From an uncultured Prevotella sp. (GTDB taxonomy: Bacteria > Bacteroidota > Bacteroidia > Bacteroidales > Bacteroidaceae): a stretch of DNA of 64,000 nt. This document shows positions 12,668-21,677 of the stretch, in pieces. Every line of letters starts with the position of its first letter. Positions within the stretch are counted from its first letter, which is position 1. Both the position numbers and the translations under genes were made by a program. The notes beneath the pieces are model-generated. The model worked only from the letters and a program-made list of their open reading frames with translations. It was not told the DNA's origin and did not search any database. The stretch covers positions 33,658 through 97,657 of the forward strand of contig CAMHTW010000006.1 in the NCBI GenBank assembly GCA_946188165.1, given 5' to 3'.

Positions 12668-12771
12668 CAGACGAATTTCCGAAAACATGACTCCACAATG
12701 ATGGAGCATTCTTTCCAGAGTTTTCTTTTTTAAATCAAAAAATATCATTCAAATCACTGTATATACTCACT

Positions 12772-14718
12772 ATGTACACAAAGGAAGAATTAGAAAAACT
12801 GCCTATCCCCGAATTAATGGAGATAGCAGCAGAATTAGGCATTAAAGTGTCGCAGAATGACGAGTTGGAAAATGTCATATACGCCATTCTCGACAAAGCT
12901 GCTGAGAACTCGGCTGCAGGTGTTTCCACGCCCAAGCGCAAGCGCACGCGTATTACAAAAGATAATAGTAAGGTTTATACCGTCAACGGAACAGACGCCG
13001 AAAACCTTGATACAAAAGCAACCAAAAAGGTTAAGAAGCCCTCACTCGACTCACTGTTTGCCGAGCAGGAAGCTGCTGAGCAGGCTGCTGCAGAGAGTGC
13101 AAAGGCAGAAGTAAAAGAGGAAGTAGAAAAGCCCGCACCCAAGAAACGTGGTCGCAAGTCTAAGAAAGAGTTGGAGGCTATTGCTGCTGAAGAGGCTGCA
13201 AAAGCTGCAAAAGCACAGGAACCACAGGCTACAGAAACCGCCCTCGAATTCAAGGAACAGGAGGCACCTGCAGAGCAAACCGACATCATTCCAGAGGCTG
13301 CACAGGTTGCTGACGATTCGCAAGTAAACGAAGAAATGCTAAACCAGCTTCAGGAAAAAATGGTTATGCGCAACCAGGTTGAAAGCGAAGAGTTGAGAGA
13401 TGATATTGGTGAGAGCGTTTGGGAAGGTGATCCTGGCGATGGTACCGATTTCATTGTAAAGGTTGACCTGCCTATTGAAGACGAAGCCGCCATCCCCACC
13501 CTCGACATGTTCGATCGTCCCATGACGCAACAGCCTGCCACTGAGCCCATCATGCCAGTGGACCGTACAATGGGCCGAAGCAATGAAATCTTTGACTTCG
13601 AGGACCTGATTACGGGTAATGGTGTCCTTGAGGTATTACAAGACGGTTACGGTTTCCTGCGTTCAAGCGACTATAACTATCTGTCATCGCCGGACGACAT
13701 CTACGTATCTCCTCAGCAAATTAAGAAGTATTCGCTGAAGACTGGTGACGTAGTAGAATGCACTGTTCGCCCACCGCACGACAACGAGAAGTATTTCGCC
13801 ATGTGCAATGTCAATGCCATCAACGGACGTCAGCCTAATGAAGTGCGTAACCGTGTGGCTTTCGAACATTTGACGCCACTGTTCCCAGAGGAGAAGTTCA
13901 AACTTTGTGGCGATAAGGCTACCACTAATCCTTCAGTACGTATTGTTGACCTTTTCGCTCCTATCGGTAAAGGTCAGCGTGCACTCATCGTAGCCCAGCC
14001 AAAGACTGGTAAGACCATCCTGATGAAGGATATTGCCAACGCCATTGCAGCCAACCATCCTGAGGCATACATCATGATGCTGCTCATAGACGAGCGTCCA
14101 GAAGAGGTAACGGATATGGCCCGCACGGTAAATGCCGAAGTGATTGCATCAACCTTTGACGAGCCTGCTGACCGTCACGTAAAGATTGCAGGTATTGTCT
14201 TGGAGAAGGCTAAGCGTATGGTGGAATGCGGACACGATGTTGTCATCTTCCTCGACTCTATCACACGTCTGGCCCGTGCCTATAATACCGTCAGTCCGGC
14301 ATCTGGTAAGGTGCTGACGGGTGGTGTCGACGCCAATGCACTACAGAAGCCCAAGCGTTTCTTTGGTGCAGCCCGTAACATTGAAGGAGGCGGTTCGCTG
14401 ACCATTATCGCTACAGCACTTGTGGATACTGGTTCAAAGATGGACGAGGTGATTTTCGAAGAGTTCAAGGGTACAGGTAACTCCGAAATACAGCTTGACC
14501 GCATGCTCTCTAACAAGCGTGTGTTCCCTGCCCTCAACCTGGTACAGTCTTCTACTCGTCGCGATGATCTGCTGCAGGATCAGACCACGCTGAACCGCAT
14601 GTGGATTATGCGCAAGTATATTGCAGAGATGAACCCCATCGAAGCAATGAATACTGTTCGCGACCGTTTGGTTCAGACCCACTCGAACGAAGAATTCCTC
14701 CTGTCCATGAACGGGTAA
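12772..14718 (+). CDS. rho: transcription termination factor Rho
   Basis: A hexameric RNA-dependent ATPase that ends transcription. At 648 residues it is much longer than the 419-residue E. coli protein because of a charged Lys/Ala/Glu-rich insertion (about residues 45-265) after the N-terminal Rho_N helix domain ([20 protein letters not shown]). Such insertions are usual in Bacteroidetes and may add RNA binding or phase-separation behaviour. The CSD RNA-binding fold follows ([17 protein letters not shown]), then the ATPase with Walker [13 protein letters not shown], Walker [13 protein letters not shown] and [11 protein letters not shown] (the Q/R loop region). It is monocistronic, bounded by its own promoter and a strong terminator. 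Confidence 0.95.
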   Translation: MYTKEELEKLPIPELMEIAAELGIKVSQNDELENVIYAILDKAAENSAAGVSTPKRKRTRITKDNSKVYTVNGTDAENLDTKATKKVKKPSLDSLFAEQEAAEQAAAESAKAEVKEEVEKPAPKKRGRKSKKELEAIAAEEAAKAAKAQEPQATETALEFKEQEAPAEQTDIIPEAAQVADDSQVNEEMLNQLQEKMVMRNQVESEELRDDIGESVWEGDPGDGTDFIVKVDLPIEDEAAIPTLDMFDRPMTQQPATEPIMPVDRTMGRSNEIFDFEDLITGNGVLEVLQDGYGFLRSSDYNYLSSPDDIYVSPQQIKKYSLKTGDVVECTVRPPHDNEKYFAMCNVNAINGRQPNEVRNRVAFEHLTPLFPEEKFKLCGDKATTNPSVRIVDLFAPIGKGQRALIVAQPKTGKTILMKDIANAIAANHPEAYIMMLLIDERPEEVTDMARTVNAEVIASTFDEPADRHVKIAGIVLEKAKRMVECGHDVVIFLDSITRLARAYNTVSPASGKVLTGGVDANALQKPKRFFGAARNIEGGGSLTIIATALVDTGSKMDEVIFEEFKGTGNSEIQLDRMLSNKRVFPALNLVQSSTRRDDLLQDQTTLNRMWIMRKYIAEMNPIEAMNTVRDRLVQTHSNEEFLLSMNG

Positions 14719-14771
14719 GGCAACCTACAAATAGTCCGGCATTATTATACTATACTTCCGGAATAAATGAA

Positions 14772-14815
14772 AATAGTCCAGCATTATCTCCTGATAATGA
14801 AGGACTATTTTTATA
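14772..14815 (+). terminator. rho-independent terminator after rho (possibly bidirectional)
   Basis: AATAGTCC...GGACTATT with an inner ATTAT/ATAAT stem, followed by TTTTTAT. The GH25 gene converges from the other side and ends two bases later. Confidence 0.8.
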
Positions 14816-14816
14816 T

Positions 14817-15710
14817 TCAGTCGCTATAGGCATCCTCGCCTATCTGTTCGCGAGCTCCGATAGTCATTTTACGGAGATCGTACATTGAGCCATTGTAGAT
14901 GTTGAAGTCAACATTACCCTTGATGCCAGGCAAACGTCCAACATCTGTATGCTGCCAAAATTTCCATTTGCCCTGATACTCCACAGAGTCTACATAGTAA
15001 TGGGCTATCCAATAAGGATAGTCGTCAAAGACAGGATCACTCAAGTATTGCGTCTTAAATTTATAATAAGTATAGATGATGGGCTTTACACCATAGTGTT
15101 GTTCAACGATATCAAGCCATTGCAAGACGCTTTGCTTGAATTCCTCGTCGGTTTGGTTCTTAGGTTTATGCTCAACATCAAGCACAGGAGGCAGGTCGCC
15201 ATTCTCAAGTTTGACTTTGCGAATAAAGAAAGCGGCTTGCGGCTTGGCTGATGAATGAACGCTATAAAAATGGTAGGCACCACGTGTAAAACCGTATTCG
15301 CGAGCCTGATAGAAATTATCTTCGAATTTCGGGTCAACGCGCGTTGCACCTTCAGTAGCCTTAATCATGACAAAACGCACAGGAAACTTGTCAATCATTC
15401 CATGATCCTTAAGTTCCTGCCAGTTAATATTGCCTTGGTGGTGTGAGATGTCTATGCCATGTATTTCGTATCCTTCTGGATAGCTGATATCACCATAGAG
15501 GGCACGCCAACGGAAACCGAACGGACTGACAAAGATATAATAAAAGAAGAACACATAAGCGGCCACCACCAAACATCCGCCCAGCCACCAAGCCCACCCA
15601 GGCATGTGCTGCAACAGACGAATAAAGACATTCGGACGCCTATGTTGCACAATGCTTCTTCGGCGTCCGGATGTCGGTTTACTTTTATGTTGGTCCTTCT
15701 TCTGAGGCAT
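14817..15710 (-). CDS. membrane-anchored GH25 lysozyme (muramidase)
   Basis: A 297-residue protein with a basic N-terminus (about residues 1-30), one membrane segment (AWWLGGCLVVAAYVFFFYYIFV, about 35-57) and a GH25 N-acetylmuramidase domain. Catalytic-site motifs are visible: GIDISHHQGNINW (first strand Asp), MIKATEG, GAYHFY and PPVLDVEHKP (the DxE pair). The enzyme should cleave the glycan strands of peptidoglycan on the periplasmic side. It starts 3 bases after the pfp stop codon, so they share a transcript, although no functional link is obvious. Family members also occur in phages; the anchor and chromosomal setting argue for a housekeeping role. Confidence 0.88.
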   Translation of the reverse strand: MPQKKDQHKSKPTSGRRRSIVQHRRPNVFIRLLQHMPGWAWWLGGCLVVAAYVFFFYYIFVSPFGFRWRALYGDISYPEGYEIHGIDISHHQGNINWQELKDHGMIDKFPVRFVMIKATEGATRVDPKFEDNFYQAREYGFTRGAYHFYSVHSSAKPQAAFFIRKVKLENGDLPPVLDVEHKPKNQTDEEFKQSVLQWLDIVEQHYGVKPIIYTYYKFKTQYLSDPVFDDYPYWIAHYYVDSVEYQGKWKFWQHTDVGRLPGIKGNVDFNIYNGSMYDLRKMTIGAREQIGEDAYSD

Positions 15711-15713
15711 TAA

Positions 15714-17351
15714 TTATTTTGCCTTCTCAAGAGCCAAAGTCTTAGTGGGCTGGTCGCAAACCTCAGTGGGTCCCCAATACTGGATAGGACCAGGATATAC
15801 ATAAGCTGTCTCACGAGCCCAGCGATCACGTTCCTTGGCAAATGCCTTGAAGGGAGCACCATCAAGTTCAACGAGTGCCTTACGGATTACGGGTTTCATC
15901 TCACCGGCACGCTTCTCCATGTTCATCATCATCGTGATAGGCACACCACCGGCAATCCACTGGTCAGCAGGAGCTGTCGTATTCTTAACGATAGCCATAT
16001 AACCAGTCTTACCATTGGCAATCAGCTGAGCTGCTGAAGTACCAAGTGCATAGCAATAGTCTGCATCGAAGTTAGAAGGAGCAGCGCAACGTCCCTCATA
16101 ACCAAAGAAGTGGTGCTGAGTTCCGAACTTACCAACATACTTGCCTTCCTTCTTCATCTGCTCGAGCTTCTTGCCAACCATCTCTGACAGCAGTTTCTCG
16201 GTCTCAATAAGAGATACCTGTACGTTTCCGTGAGGATCACGGTCGAGAGCCAGCTGACGAGCCACACCTACGGGCAGGCTGTTGAAAACAGCAAGGTTCT
16301 CGGGAGTCAGATGACTCTTGGCGAAGTCAACCTGCTCGTCGCGACTAATTGTCTTAGCCTCTGGCAGAGCCAGCACGTCGTTCAACTGAGCAATCAGTTT
16401 CTTAATGGCGGGAATAAACTCGATGACACCCTCAGGAATAATAACCGTACCGAAGTTGTTGCCATCCTCCGCACGTGCAGCTACAACGTTAGCAATGTAG
16501 GTCACGATATCGTCGAGGCTCTGACCCTTAGCCTCTACTTCCTCAGAAACGAGACAGATATTAGGTTGTGTCTGCAGCGCGCACTCGAGAGCGATGTGGG
16601 AAGCTGAGCGACCCATGACCTTGATGAAGTGCCAGTACTTGCGTGCAGAATTACAGTCACGCTCGATGTTACCAATCAGTTCTGAATAAGTCTTACAAGC
16701 GGTATCGAAACCGAAAGAGGTCTCAATCTGCTCGTTCTTCAGGTCACCGTCGATAGTCTTGGGACAACCAATCACCTGTACACCATAATTCTTAGCGGCA
16801 TAATACTCAGCCAGCACACAAGCGTTGGTGTTAGAGTCGTCACCACCAATAATCACGATAGCCTTGATGTCGAGCTTGCGGATAATCTCGAGACCTTTCT
16901 CGAACTGGTCAACCTTCTCCAGCTTTGTACGACCAGAACCAATCATATCAAAACCACCAGTGTTACGATATTCATCGATAATTTCCGGAGTCAACTCCAT
17001 ATAATTGTGGTCAACCAAACCACCAGGACCCAGAATGAAACCATAGAGACGGTTCTCAGGGTTCAGCTTCTTAATCTGATCGAACAAACCTGTAATCACA
17101 TTGTGACCACCAGGAGCCTGACCACCAGACAGGATGATACCTACGTTCATCTTCTTGGTGTTAGCCTCAGTAGCAGGCTCAAACTCTACGATAGGCATAC
17201 CGTAGGTGTTTGGGAAAAGTTTTTTGATTTCCTCTTGATCGCCAACACTCTGGGTAGGCTGACCTTCTTTGATTTTCACTGCGCCCTGAAGAGCCTTAGG
17301 CAATTTGGGCTGATAAGCGGCTCTCGCCAACTGCAATGCACTTTTTTCCAT
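15714..17351 (-). CDS. pfp: PPi-dependent 6-phosphofructokinase
   Basis: Diphosphate:fructose-6-phosphate 1-phosphotransferase, which phosphorylates F6P with pyrophosphate in reversible glycolysis. It matches the long (about 550 residue) PfpB class: N-terminal [32 protein letters not shown] at the PPi site, GGDDSNTNA (GGDD rather than the GGDG of ATP enzymes, which indicates PPi use) and [10 protein letters not shown] use the Met at 17351 (545 residues) instead of the ORF-track start, because the -7 box at 17397-17404 would lie inside the longer frame and the upstream 25 residues look non-coding. The GH25 gene follows. Confidence 0.93.
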   Translation of the reverse strand: MEKSALQLARAAYQPKLPKALQGAVKIKEGQPTQSVGDQEEIKKLFPNTYGMPIVEFEPATEANTKKMNVGIILSGGQAPGGHNVITGLFDQIKKLNPENRLYGFILGPGGLVDHNYMELTPEIIDEYRNTGGFDMIGSGRTKLEKVDQFEKGLEIIRKLDIKAIVIIGGDDSNTNACVLAEYYAAKNYGVQVIGCPKTIDGDLKNEQIETSFGFDTACKTYSELIGNIERDCNSARKYWHFIKVMGRSASHIALECALQTQPNICLVSEEVEAKGQSLDDIVTYIANVVAARAEDGNNFGTVIIPEGVIEFIPAIKKLIAQLNDVLALPEAKTISRDEQVDFAKSHLTPENLAVFNSLPVGVARQLALDRDPHGNVQVSLIETEKLLSEMVGKKLEQMKKEGKYVGKFGTQHHFFGYEGRCAAPSNFDADYCYALGTSAAQLIANGKTGYMAIVKNTTAPADQWIAGGVPITMMMNMEKRAGEMKPVIRKALVELDGAPFKAFAKERDRWARETAYVYPGPIQYWGPTEVCDQPTKTLALEKAK

Positions 17352-17396
17352 TGTCTTTAATATTATATTTAGATGAATAATTGAAATTTCAGAATG

Positions 17397-17404
17397 CAAA
17401 AATA
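17397..17404 (-). promoter_or_regulatory. -7 box of the pfp promoter
   Basis: The minus strand reads TATTTTTG (CA), with TTTG about 21 bases upstream. It fixes the pfp start at 17351. Confidence 0.7.
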
Positions 17405-17489
17405 CGCTTTTTTTGTGAGAAAACACAAAGAAATAATGCTTTTTAAGATTTTTTTTTGATGAAAGTCATTGTATATCGATTTTTTTTAG

Positions 17490-17497
17490 TATCTTTG
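17490..17497 (+). promoter_or_regulatory. -7 box of the six-gene operon promoter
   Basis: TATCTTTG with an upstream TTG at the right distance. A strong ribosome site GGAGGAAAAAAAT lies directly before the ATG at 17540. Confidence 0.65.
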
Positions 17498-17539
17498 ACC
17501 TCAAAAGATATCATAATTTATTTTTTGGAGGAAAAAAAT

Positions 17540-17803
17540 ATGGCAAGTAAAAGACATTTGAAACAAAGTATTAACTTGATTTGCGAAGAGCTTTTCGCTG
17601 AATGTGTGGCCGGTTCACTCTATGGTCAGAATCGTGAAAGTGCAAAGGCACTTATCTTCAGCACCATTAAGATGCGTAACAACTTTGTCCGTCGCATCTC
17701 ACATCCAGAGCCAGGCATGTCGGCAAAAGTGTACTACAAGGATTTGAAGGAGAAATTTACTGCTCAAGCTGGAGAACTGATAGACCAGTTAAACAGTTTC
17801 TAA
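17540..17803 (+). CDS. conserved small Bacteroidales protein of unknown function
   Basis: 87 residues, mostly helical, starting MASKRHLKQSINLICEELF and containing SHPEPGMSAKVYYKDL. I recall similar short proteins in many Bacteroides and Prevotella genomes without an assigned role. The ORF track begins at 17456, but the GGAGG site 8 bases before the ATG at 17540 and the promoter box at 17490 decide the start. It heads a tight operon with an acyltransferase and a cell-wall amidase. The basic N-terminus superficially recalls ribosomal protein S20, but the rest does not fit it. Confidence 0.7.
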   Translation: MASKRHLKQSINLICEELFAECVAGSLYGQNRESAKALIFSTIKMRNNFVRRISHPEPGMSAKVYYKDLKEKFTAQAGELIDQLNSF

Positions 17804-17833
17804 CATAAGGATTCACGAACGACAACATAAACT

Positions 17834-18388
17834 ATGTGGAAATCATTCTGCCGATGGCTGCTATACAAACGTATGGGGTGGACAGCTGAGGTAACAGAAG
17901 CACACCCCGACAAATGTATTATCTGCCTGGCCCCTCACACCAGCAACTGGGATTTTCTTATTGGCCAGCTTTATAGTAAAAGTACAGGTTTGAAGAGCAA
18001 CTTCCTGATGAAGAAGGAGTGGTTCTTTTGGCCGCTTGGTCCTATTTTCCGTCGTATGGGCGGTATTCCTGTTTGGCGTTCCAAACACACCAGCATGACG
18101 GATAATCTGGCTGAGACAGCCCAGAGACTACCCGTCTTCCAATTGTGCATTACGCCCGAAGGTACACGCAAGCTGAATCCTGAGTGGAAACGCGGTTTCT
18201 ACTATATCGCCCAGAAAGCTGGAATACCTATCCTACTCTATGGTGTCGATTATGAAAAGAAATTGATTCGTTGCACCAAAACAATTGTACCTAATGGCGA
18301 CATCGACAGTCAGATGCGTGAAATCAAAGCATATTTCAAGAACTTCAAGGGGCGCTATCCTGAGAACTTTACTATAGGGGAGGAATAA
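17834..18388 (+). CDS. PlsC-like 1-acyl-glycerol-phosphate acyltransferase family protein
   Basis: 184 residues with the acyltransferase motifs HTSNWD (HX4D, about residue 35-40) and PEGTR (about 109-113), plus GGIPVWR. These are the catalytic and glycerol-phosphate-binding blocks of the PlsC superfamily. It lacks an obvious long membrane anchor and is shorter than classical PlsC (about 240), so it belongs to the short soluble-looking subgroup and may acylate a lipid or lysophospholipid other than LPA. It is 30 bp after the small protein gene and 4 bp before the amidase gene. Confidence 0.8.
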   Translation: MWKSFCRWLLYKRMGWTAEVTEAHPDKCIICLAPHTSNWDFLIGQLYSKSTGLKSNFLMKKEWFFWPLGPIFRRMGGIPVWRSKHTSMTDNLAETAQRLPVFQLCITPEGTRKLNPEWKRGFYYIAQKAGIPILLYGVDYEKKLIRCTKTIVPNGDIDSQMREIKAYFKNFKGRYPENFTIGEE

Positions 18389-18392
18389 TACC

Positions 18393-21281
18393 ATGTATAA
18401 AATTCTATTGTATCTGCTTTTATTATCAGCCCCAACTATCTGTTTCGGACAGTCAGCCAAAGACGAAGCAAAGATGGCCGACCGCCTGAAACAGTTTTTT
18501 TCTACCTATAAACCCAAAGACTTGCGACTGTCTCGACAGTACCGTATGCAGAGCTATCAGGTGGACGATAACGAGAAAACGCTTACTATCAATACCGACG
18601 AATGGTTCGCCATGCAAGCGTTAACGCCCGAGATTACTGAGAACATTTATAAAAAGATTAAGAGCGAACTGCCAAAGCCATATAATAAATATAAGGTAAG
18701 TATCGTCGTTAATGGTATGACCATTGAAGAACTGATTCCCAATCGTCTCACGAAGAATGCCGACAAGTCACGCCTTTGGGGAAACATCGAATACGACGGC
18801 GAACCTTGGGTAAAGAATATATCTACCCCATTCCATCCGACTCACGGACTGCAAAACCGTCATCTCTCCTTGTGGGCCAGTCATGGACGTTACTACGACC
18901 AGAAGACATCACAGTGGCGCTGGCAACGTCCGAAACTGTTTGCTACCACCGAAGACCTGTTTACACAAACTATTGTTGTTCCCTACCTCATTCCTATGCT
19001 AGAACGAGCCGGAGCCATCGTCTTCACACCACGTGAACGTGACTGGCAGACCGAAGAGGTTATTGTCGACAATGACGGTTCAAAGAGCAATTATATCGAG
19101 GTTACTGCTCATGGTAAGTGGCAGACAACACCACAGCCAGGCTTCATGATGCACGAAGGGCATTATCAGGATAACGAAAATCCCTTTGAGGCAGGTACAG
19201 CCCGTATGGCTAACACCACAAGCAGCAACAAGCGTTACTCCGTTGCTACCTATCAGCCCCGTTTCCAAAAAGCTGGTCGCTATGCTGTTTACGTCAGCTA
19301 CCAGTCACTTCCCAATAGTGTCAACGATGCTCTATATACCGTTTGGCATAAAGGTGAACGCACGCAGTTCCGCGTCAACCAACAGATGGGTGGTGGCACA
19401 TGGGTATATCTGGGCACCTTTGAGTTTGATGCCGGTTACAGTGAGTTTAACCGTGTCACGCTGACCAATCAAAGCAAGCACAATGGTGTAGTGACTACTG
19501 ATGCCGTCCGCTTCGGTGGCGGTATGGGTAATATCGAGCGCTTTGGCGAAATCAGCGGTATGCCACGAGCCATTGAGGGAGCACGCTACTATGCACAATG
19601 GGCTGGTATGCCCTACTCCGTCTATAGTGGACGACAGGGTACTGATGACTATGCCGATGATATCAATGTCCGTTCGTTTATGACCAACTACATAGGCGGT
19701 GGCTCATGCTATTTGCCGACACTTGAAGGTCTGAAGGTTCCCATCGAGCTCTCTTTAGGCATCCACAGCGACGCAGGCTATTTCAAAAATGGAAAGGATG
19801 TATGGGGCTCACTGTCCATCTGTACCACCAACCATCATGAAGGAAAATTGAATTCAGGTATCTCGCGTATGGCATCGCGCGACCTTGCCGATGCTTTGCT
19901 CAATAACGAGGTAGCCGACCTGAAATATAAATATGGCGATTGGGTACGTCGCGACCTGTACGACCGCAACTATTCGGAGTCGCGTGTTCCTGAGGTGCCC
20001 AGCGCTATCCTTGAGACTTTGTCACACCAGAGTTTCCCCGATTTACGCTATGGGCTGGATCCTAACTTCCGGTTCACGCTGGCCCGCTCTATCTACAAGA
20101 CGCTGCTTCGCTATGTCAACGACCAGCACGGGACATCGTATGTAGTGGCTCCGCTGGCACCCGACAATTTCCGCATTGAATTCAAGAACAAAAACGAGAT
20201 ACAGCTCAGTTGGAATGCCGTCAACGACCCTCAAGAACCAACATCGAAACCTACAGGTTATCTGCTTTATACTGCTGTGGGCGATGCAGATTTCGACAAC
20301 GGCACCCATGTCAAGAAGACTTCATACGAGTTGAAACTCGAACCTGGTCAGACCTATCATTTCCGTGTTGCTGCCGTCAATCGTGGCGGCGAGAGTTTCT
20401 GCACAGAGGTACTCTCTGCTTGTTACCAGCCTGGAGCCACCAAGACAGTAATGATTGTCAATGGTTTCAATCGCGTCTCGTCGCCAGCCATTCGCAACAA
20501 TGAGTTGGAGCAAGGTTTCGACCTCGACGAAGACCCTGGCATTACTTATGGTCCTACATTCGGATGGGTGGGTCGCCAGATTAATTTCGATATTTCGCAG
20601 ATAGGAAATGAAAACGGAGGCTTAGGCTATAGTGGCGAAGATCTGCAAGGGCAGTTGATTGCTGGTAATGACTTCAATTACGTTCGCACGCATGCTGATG
20701 CTATTGCCTCTGCCCAAAAGTATAATATTGTAAGCTGTTCCAACGAAGCTGTCGAGACGGGTAAGGTCAACCTCTCGCGCTATGATGCTGTCGACTTGCT
20801 GCTGGGACTCGAGCGCAACGACGGACACAGTCTGAACTACTATAAGAGCTTCACGTCTCTCCTACAAAATGCACTGCAGAAATACAGTCAGAATGGTGGT
20901 GCCCTCTTGGTAAGCGGTGCCTATGTGGGCAGCGACATGACGGCTGATACTGAACAGCAGTTCCTATCCAGTGTTTTGAAGTGTCGCTATGCTGGTCGTT
21001 CGCTGGCAGGTTCTAGCACAGTAAATGGTCTTGGGATTAAGCTCGACTATTGGAACACGCTTAACGCCACACACTATGCTGCCACTTCTGTCGATATTCT
21101 GCAACCTGTCAAGCCAGCCTTCACAGCTATGCAGTATGCCGACGGACAGGATGCTGCTATTGCTTATAAGCAAGGACGTGAAAGTGTGTTCGTGATGGGC
21201 TTCCCCTTTGAGTGCATCAAGGACCGCCAAAAGCGTATATCTATCATGCAAGGAATATTAAACTATTTGCTAAATAATTAA
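18393..21281 (+). CDS. secreted N-acetylmuramoyl-L-alanine amidase-like protein with golvesin and FnIII domains ('xanthan lyase' type)
   Basis: 962 residues with a signal peptide (LLYLLLLSAPTICFGQ). Regions in order: N-terminal alpha/beta segment; a golvesin/xanthan-lyase CBM-like beta domain (about 225-375); an amidase_3-like domain (about 420-585) with GIHSDAGYF and a Glu in AILETLSHQSF that correspond to zinc/catalytic positions of N-acetylmuramoyl-L-alanine amidases; an FnIII domain (about 590-690, APDNFRIEF...GQTYHFRVAAVN); and a C-terminal Rossmann-like domain ending in GFPFECI. Databases often call such proteins xanthan lyases, but the amidase motif points to peptidoglycan. It is part of the six-gene operon. 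Confidence 0.75.
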   Translation: MYKILLYLLLLSAPTICFGQSAKDEAKMADRLKQFFSTYKPKDLRLSRQYRMQSYQVDDNEKTLTINTDEWFAMQALTPEITENIYKKIKSELPKPYNKYKVSIVVNGMTIEELIPNRLTKNADKSRLWGNIEYDGEPWVKNISTPFHPTHGLQNRHLSLWASHGRYYDQKTSQWRWQRPKLFATTEDLFTQTIVVPYLIPMLERAGAIVFTPRERDWQTEEVIVDNDGSKSNYIEVTAHGKWQTTPQPGFMMHEGHYQDNENPFEAGTARMANTTSSNKRYSVATYQPRFQKAGRYAVYVSYQSLPNSVNDALYTVWHKGERTQFRVNQQMGGGTWVYLGTFEFDAGYSEFNRVTLTNQSKHNGVVTTDAVRFGGGMGNIERFGEISGMPRAIEGARYYAQWAGMPYSVYSGRQGTDDYADDINVRSFMTNYIGGGSCYLPTLEGLKVPIELSLGIHSDAGYFKNGKDVWGSLSICTTNHHEGKLNSGISRMASRDLADALLNNEVADLKYKYGDWVRRDLYDRNYSESRVPEVPSAILETLSHQSFPDLRYGLDPNFRFTLARSIYKTLLRYVNDQHGTSYVVAPLAPDNFRIEFKNKNEIQLSWNAVNDPQEPTSKPTGYLLYTAVGDADFDNGTHVKKTSYELKLEPGQTYHFRVAAVNRGGESFCTEVLSACYQPGATKTVMIVNGFNRVSSPAIRNNELEQGFDLDEDPGITYGPTFGWVGRQINFDISQIGNENGGLGYSGEDLQGQLIAGNDFNYVRTHADAIASAQKYNIVSCSNEAVETGKVNLSRYDAVDLLLGLERNDGHSLNYYKSFTSLLQNALQKYSQNGGALLVSGAYVGSDMTADTEQQFLSSVLKCRYAGRSLAGSSTVNGLGIKLDYWNTLNATHYAATSVDILQPVKPAFTAMQYADGQDAAIAYKQGRESVFVMGFPFECIKDRQKRISIMQGILNYLLNN

Positions 21282-21292
21282 ACCAACAAACT

Positions 21293-21640
21293 ATGTACAA
21301 AATTCAAACAAACTCATCAGGTACAAGAAGTATCGAAATCAGCGAAGAACATCTGCAGACGATTGAAGACTATCAGTTGTTCCGTGACCTTATTGACTCT
21401 AACGGCTATGTCGATGAACAAGTACTCGACAAGCTGAAGTTCAATATCCGTTCGATGCTCGAGTCCGATGCTGGAAAGGACAAGCGACTGCTCGACCTTT
21501 GTCTCGACGTGATATATCACAGCAACATGAAGGCTTTTGGTTTGCAACAGCTCGTACTGCTCTTTATCAATTGGAAGAATCAGGGCAACGGCGAATTGGG
21601 TATGACTAAACGTGCCATACAAGGAACTCCTTTTAATTAA
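21293..21640 (+). CDS. hypothetical protein, operon member
   Basis: 115 residues, acidic, mainly helical by eye, no signal peptide or membrane segment. I do not recognise a domain. It lies 11 bp after the amidase-like gene and 37 bp before ygiQ, in the same orientation, so it is almost certainly translated from the same message. No paralogue is seen in the window. Confidence 0.65.
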   Translation: MYKIQTNSSGTRSIEISEEHLQTIEDYQLFRDLIDSNGYVDEQVLDKLKFNIRSMLESDAGKDKRLLDLCLDVIYHSNMKAFGLQQLVLLFINWKNQGNGELGMTKRAIQGTPFN

Positions 21641-21677
21641 GAATTAAGAATTAATTGGTAAGAAATAAGAAGTAAGA

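Noticed and set aside
12670-12771. Regulatory RNA in the rho leader
   Set aside because: Only a weak five-base stem is visible before a T-rich run; not enough to call an attenuator.
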